Part shown: one piece after another, positions 60,330 through 64,000 of the stretch
Layout of the letters: each line of letters begins with the position of its first letter
Numbering within the stretch: position 1 is the first letter of the stretch
NCBI GenBank assembly: GCA_023974075.1
Contig: CM043799.1
Coordinates: 4,275,428-4,339,427 of the forward strand
DNA: 64,000 nucleotides
From: Chaenocephalus aceratus
Taxonomy: Eukaryota; Chordata; Actinopteri; Perciformes; Channichthyidae
Direction: 5' to 3'
Translations under genes and position numbers: made by a program
The notes under the pieces: generated by a model
What the model was told of the DNA's origin: nothing
What the model saw: the letters and a program-made list of their open reading frames with translations, nothing else
The model's database searches: none

Positions 60330-61412
60330 GCTCAATTTGAATCCATCTTGATCTTAGCTTATCTTTCGATACAGTTGATCATTTTATAATATTAGATCAC
60401 TTGGAAAGTGTGAGGGCTCTTAAATAGTTAAAATCCTGTCTATCGGATTGATCGTTTTCTGTATCAATTAGGGATGCCTCCTCTACTGCGGACCCACTTA
60501 ACTGTGGTGTTCCCCAAGGTGCTATCCTTGATCCTCTACTTTTTTCCATTTACATTAGGTCATATCATACACAAACACACCATGCTATATCACTGCTAAT
60601 CTGATGACTCACAAATGTATCTTCCAATAAACTACAGTGAAGAAGGCAATGTGAACAACTATCGTGTTAAGCTGAAAGGAAGTGCTGGGAGGCCCTATAC
60701 TTGCTCCAGTTAAACGACAAAAAAAATCATTTTTGGCCATCCTAAACCCACCCTGTCTCGGCAAATACATCTCAGCTCCCTGTCCTAAAACATAAAACCT
60801 GTAGCTATAAACCTTGGTGTGATGATTGATAGTGACCTCCCTTAGTTATTCAATCATTTTATCAGTTACGTATCATTTCAAGAAGTACTGTAAGTCCTTC
60901 ATCTCTCAGTCTGATTTGAAGACAGTCATCCATGCTTTTAATTCATCATGTCTGGGTCAATGTAACTCCTTATACTCTTGATTAGGCCAAAAAGCATTTC
61001 CCGCCTTCAACTCTGTTCGGCTCCTGATTACATAACTGACTTGCGATGCTGTCATGAGCCTGAACGCAACCTCAGATCCTCGGGTATAGCTCTGTAGCTC
61101 TTTGGCTCTGGAACTGCCTGCCTGAGAATCTGAAGGTAACACAATCAGCGACATCTTTTAAACCACTTCTTAAAACGCATCTCTTTATCAAAGACTTTCA
61201 TTAATAATGCCACTACTCAATTTTACTCCACATCCATGTTTTATTAGATTTTTTCCATTTTCATTATTGTTGTAACATTGTATAGTTTACGGGGTGGGGT
61301 TGGGATTGCTGACCTCATGTTCTGTTGCGGCCTGAACAGCTTGTTTTAATCCATGTAAAGCACTTCGTAACTTTGTTTTGAAAAGTGCTGTATACATAAA
61401 GTTGTTATTATT
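60330..61412 (+). mobile_element. Decayed LINE (L2-like), 5' truncated
   Basis: Remnants in order: LDLSLSFDTVDH near 60345 (motif A), CGVPQGAILDPLLFSIYI near 60505 (motif B), a CYxSDDSQMYLP-like block near 60595 (motif C region), IHAFNSSCLGQCNSL near 60930, then LWNCLPENLK near 61110. The 3' end AGCACTTCGTAACTTTG, AAAGTGCTGTATACATAAAG and TTGTTATTATT is L2-like. Many stops and shifts make it much older than the copy at 55019. Confidence 0.8.
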
Positions 61413-62490
61413 CTTATAACGGTTGGCAAACCAATTTCATCTTTCTTTTCTTTATATTTATATTATAATTATACAAATGTCAAAAAAACATTATAATAAT
61501 TTATTTTTAGTGATAAAAACGCCTGGACAGACGTGATCACTGAGCGATCCACTGCAATGTGAAACCACAAAGCCCCTCCTTTATGAAAATCATAGCGAAG
61601 CACTACAGGAAAAATATGCGTCCCCACAGGACCCTCTGAAGGTCAGGCTCTTCCTATACATTTCAGCTCTGACATTCACTATAAACATGATGGAGAGCAC
61701 ATCATTGACAGAGGTGCATACAGACATCTGAACATTCTTCTGAATATCTTACATATAAACTGTATGTTTGCCTCTTTCACTTTGCTACATGATTGCACAT
61801 GTGTTAGATAACTATTTAAATATGATTATAATTAAAGCACCTGATCAAGATTATTGGCTGAGTCTTAATAATCGAAGTTAGTTCTGCTCCATTATTTGAC
61901 AGCTAGGCCTATCATTACTCATGAACAGGAACTTCAGCAATTTGTTATTATTGTATTTTGATGGTAGTGCTGAAGACACGTGTATTTATTAGTTCCTTAT
62001 ACAAACATAGCATCCTCTTATTTACTACAAAGAACAAACATTCATCAAATTTGATCACGCTCTTTAATTAAAAAAAACGTACAAAAATAAATTCCAACAG
62101 CTTTTTTTTTTTGCTGGAAAGAAAAACATATCCACGAGTATTTTGTCGGGATGGGACGTGGATGATTGATTGGTGTTTTTTGAGCTACCGTGAAATGTAA
62201 ATGAGTATTTTTCTGCTTCCGTCTTATTCTCAGGTGGATTCATCCAAGCATGACTCCCACATGGACAGAACACTATTCTTATAGTGAGTCTGACATCTTC
62301 TGGAGATCCAGTCAATAAAACTATTGGCTAATCTCCATCTTTCAGTTAGCACATTGGGATGGCCCACCCTCAGTTTTCTTCTTGCTGCTCTCTCAGGCTC
62401 AGCCTTCTTGAACATTTTTTTTTTTTTTTTTAAGATTCTTTAAAATATGTTGGGCAACCAGTACCTTTGTTGTAGAGACAGAATAGCCCC
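61413..62490. other. Intergenic, no gene seen
   Basis: AT-rich with a T run at 62417-62432; no exon recognised. Confidence 0.45.
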
Positions 62491-62499
62491 TGCGAGATG

Positions 62500-62925
62500 T
62501 AGTTCATGACTTTATGAGCTGTTCATGAGCACTCATGAAACATTCATGAACAACTCATTATATGTTCACTTGTCATGTTCATGAACCAACATTCTTAAAA
62601 TGCTCATGAACCATTTTAAAGAGCAGTTCATGAAATGTTTATGAACATTGTTCATTCATATAAAGTTCCTGTTTTGCTCATGACAGACTTTTATGAGCAA
62701 TTTATGAACTTTTCATGATCCAGCCAATCACAACATTATAATTAAAACCCCAAAAAGTTTGCATGAGCATTTCATGAACTTTTCATGACTATTAGCATTT
62801 CATGAATTTTGGATGATTGTGGCAAGTTCAGAATATTTTGGAATATTCATGAGCATTTTATGAACTTCTGATGATCAGTGTGATGTTTTTAAAGACCTCT
62901 TGAATATTCATCTACTATTTGAACA
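62500..62925. repeat. Cluster of TCATGA/TTCATGAA palindromes
   Basis: About eighteen copies of the core TCATGA or one-base variants, often as GAGCATTTCATGAACTTTTC-like phrases, at irregular spacing of 10-40 bp. There is no strict tandem period. Confidence 0.8.
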
Positions 62926-63289
62926 TGTCTTTATTTTTAAAAACTTTTAATCTTAAAACAAAACAATAGTGAATTTGAAACTGAACATTATCTGTATTTA
63001 TTTTGGTGACATTCATATCATTTTATGGTTTATCTGTACTGTTTGAGAAGCAGTACGAGTAAGTAGCGCCAAGGTGGAACCTTTGGCAGGTGAGCGGTGA
63101 CATCTGGGTTATCTTAGAGGGGACACTTCCGCCCCCTCCTCAGAAGCAATCCAGACGATCAACCGGATCCTGTGTATAATTATTGCTGCTGCACTTTTCT
63201 GTTTTCTACAGGTCAGTACATAATGAAAATGATCAATGTTAACTTGTGTGAATTAGTTATGATGTTGGAGATGTTTAGGAGAGTGTGTC

Positions 63290-63391
63290 AGAAAGTTTTG
63301 AGCATGTTTGACATAGTAACGGTATTTTAAAAATACTAAACTGTCGGCGACAATCGATGCCATTTTCGCGGGCTTCAGCCGCGCCTGGGTA
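63290..63391 (+). promoter_or_regulatory. Possible promoter and first exon
   Basis: TATTTTAAAAATA near 63323 is followed by a CpG-rich 65-bp block with GCCATTTTCGCGGG (E2F-like) and a consensus donor CTGG|GTAAGTG at 63390. No downstream exon is visible before a LINE begins at 63602. Could be a transposon 5' region. Confidence 0.25.
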
Positions 63392-63601
63392 AGTGTGACC
63401 TGAGCGTAGGCTCGCAGGCAGGTTAGCTGCTGCGCACGGGTAATATGTTTTGTTTACCTGAGTTCAGTCTTGCAGGCACATTGCCTTGTCTTTTGTTTAT
63501 TAACATTGACAGTGTATTTTTGTGATCTCCATAATATGTTATATTTGTTAAAGATAGATATATTGATAGAAAGTATTATTTGATAGCGTTATGTGTTTAT
63601 A

Positions 63602-64000
63602 GATAACAACCTGTCCTTCACTGCAAACATAGCTGCTACAACCCGCTGCTGCAGATACACGCTTTACAACATCAGGAGGATGCGTCCCCAGCTGACCCAG
63701 AAAGCCACGCAGGTTCTGGTCCAGGCTCTCGTCATCTCACGCCTAGACTACTGCAACTCCCTCCTGGCTGGTCTACCTGCATGTGCCATCCGACCTCTGC
63801 AGCTCATCCAGAATGCAGCGGCTCGTCTGGTCTTCAACCTTCCTAAATTCTCCCACGCCACGCCGCTCCTCCGCTGCCTTCACTGGCTTCCGATAACTGC
63901 TAGAATCCACTTCAAGACACTGGTACTTGCGTACCATGCTGCGAATGGATCTGGCCCTTCCTACATCCAGGACATGGTTAAACTGTACACCCCAGCACGT
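63602..64000 (+). mobile_element. LINE reverse-transcriptase C-terminal region, runs off window
   Basis: 133 codons are open to the window edge: TLYNIRRMRPQLTQKATQVL, LVISRLDYCNSLLAGLPACA, LQLIQNAAARLVFNLPKFSH and LHWLPITARIHFKTLVLAYH are the post-RT blocks of an L2/CR1-type LINE. It starts abruptly at 63602, consistent with 5' truncation. It is better preserved than the copy at 60330 and distinct from the one at 55019. Confidence 0.88.

Overview
The window is nuclear DNA from a ray-finned fish, most likely a percomorph-type teleost. The evidence is introns with GT/AG sites, many long CA/GT and CT microsatellites, typical teleost LINE and SINE tails, and a dense layer of small hAT and TTAA-type DNA transposons. 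There are no operons, bacterial signals, rRNA genes or CRISPR arrays. All calls come from reading the sequence by eye; family names were not checked against a database.

Only one host gene is clear: osr2 (odd-skipped related 2), a C2H2 zinc-finger transcription factor on the minus strand. Its coding exons are 17063-17719 (N-terminal region, fingers 1 and 2) and 13729-13861 (finger 3 and stop). A likely non-coding first exon with a CpG-island promoter lies at 22874 to about 23115. Exon 2 as given holds four single-base indels, mostly in homopolymers. Correcting for them makes the total coding length divide exactly by three (263 aa), so I read them as consensus errors rather than gene death. Intron 2 carries two hAT elements with perfect 8-bp target duplications. 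Intron 1 carries long microsatellites and several non-repetitive stretches that could be enhancers.

The rest is a transposon landscape. 5945-6757 is an hAT-like element holding a TTAA MITE. 7609-9846 is a three-level nest: an outer element, a Harbinger-like element inside it, and a 1-kb foldback palindrome inside that. 24242-24654 is a 413-bp hAT MITE. 28175-32042 is the 3' part of a gypsy-type LTR retrotransposon with three proline/serine-rich tandem arrays and an LTR split by another hAT. 32111-34317 holds two more TAACG-rich hAT elements, one with a decayed transposase. 55019-56285, 60330-61412 and 63602-64000 are LINE 3' ends. 57901-59414 is a 1.5-kb hAT holding a TTAA MITE.

The most unusual object is 37496-41480, a 4-kb TTAA-flanked DNA transposon. 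Its plus strand carries a spliced gene resembling the zinc-binding C-terminal (ballast) domain of the P2X7 receptor. A transposase-like gene is convergent on the minus strand, and the two stop codons are 16 bp apart. Both genes show matching splice phases and a few frameshifts, so this copy is decayed, but the architecture is readable.
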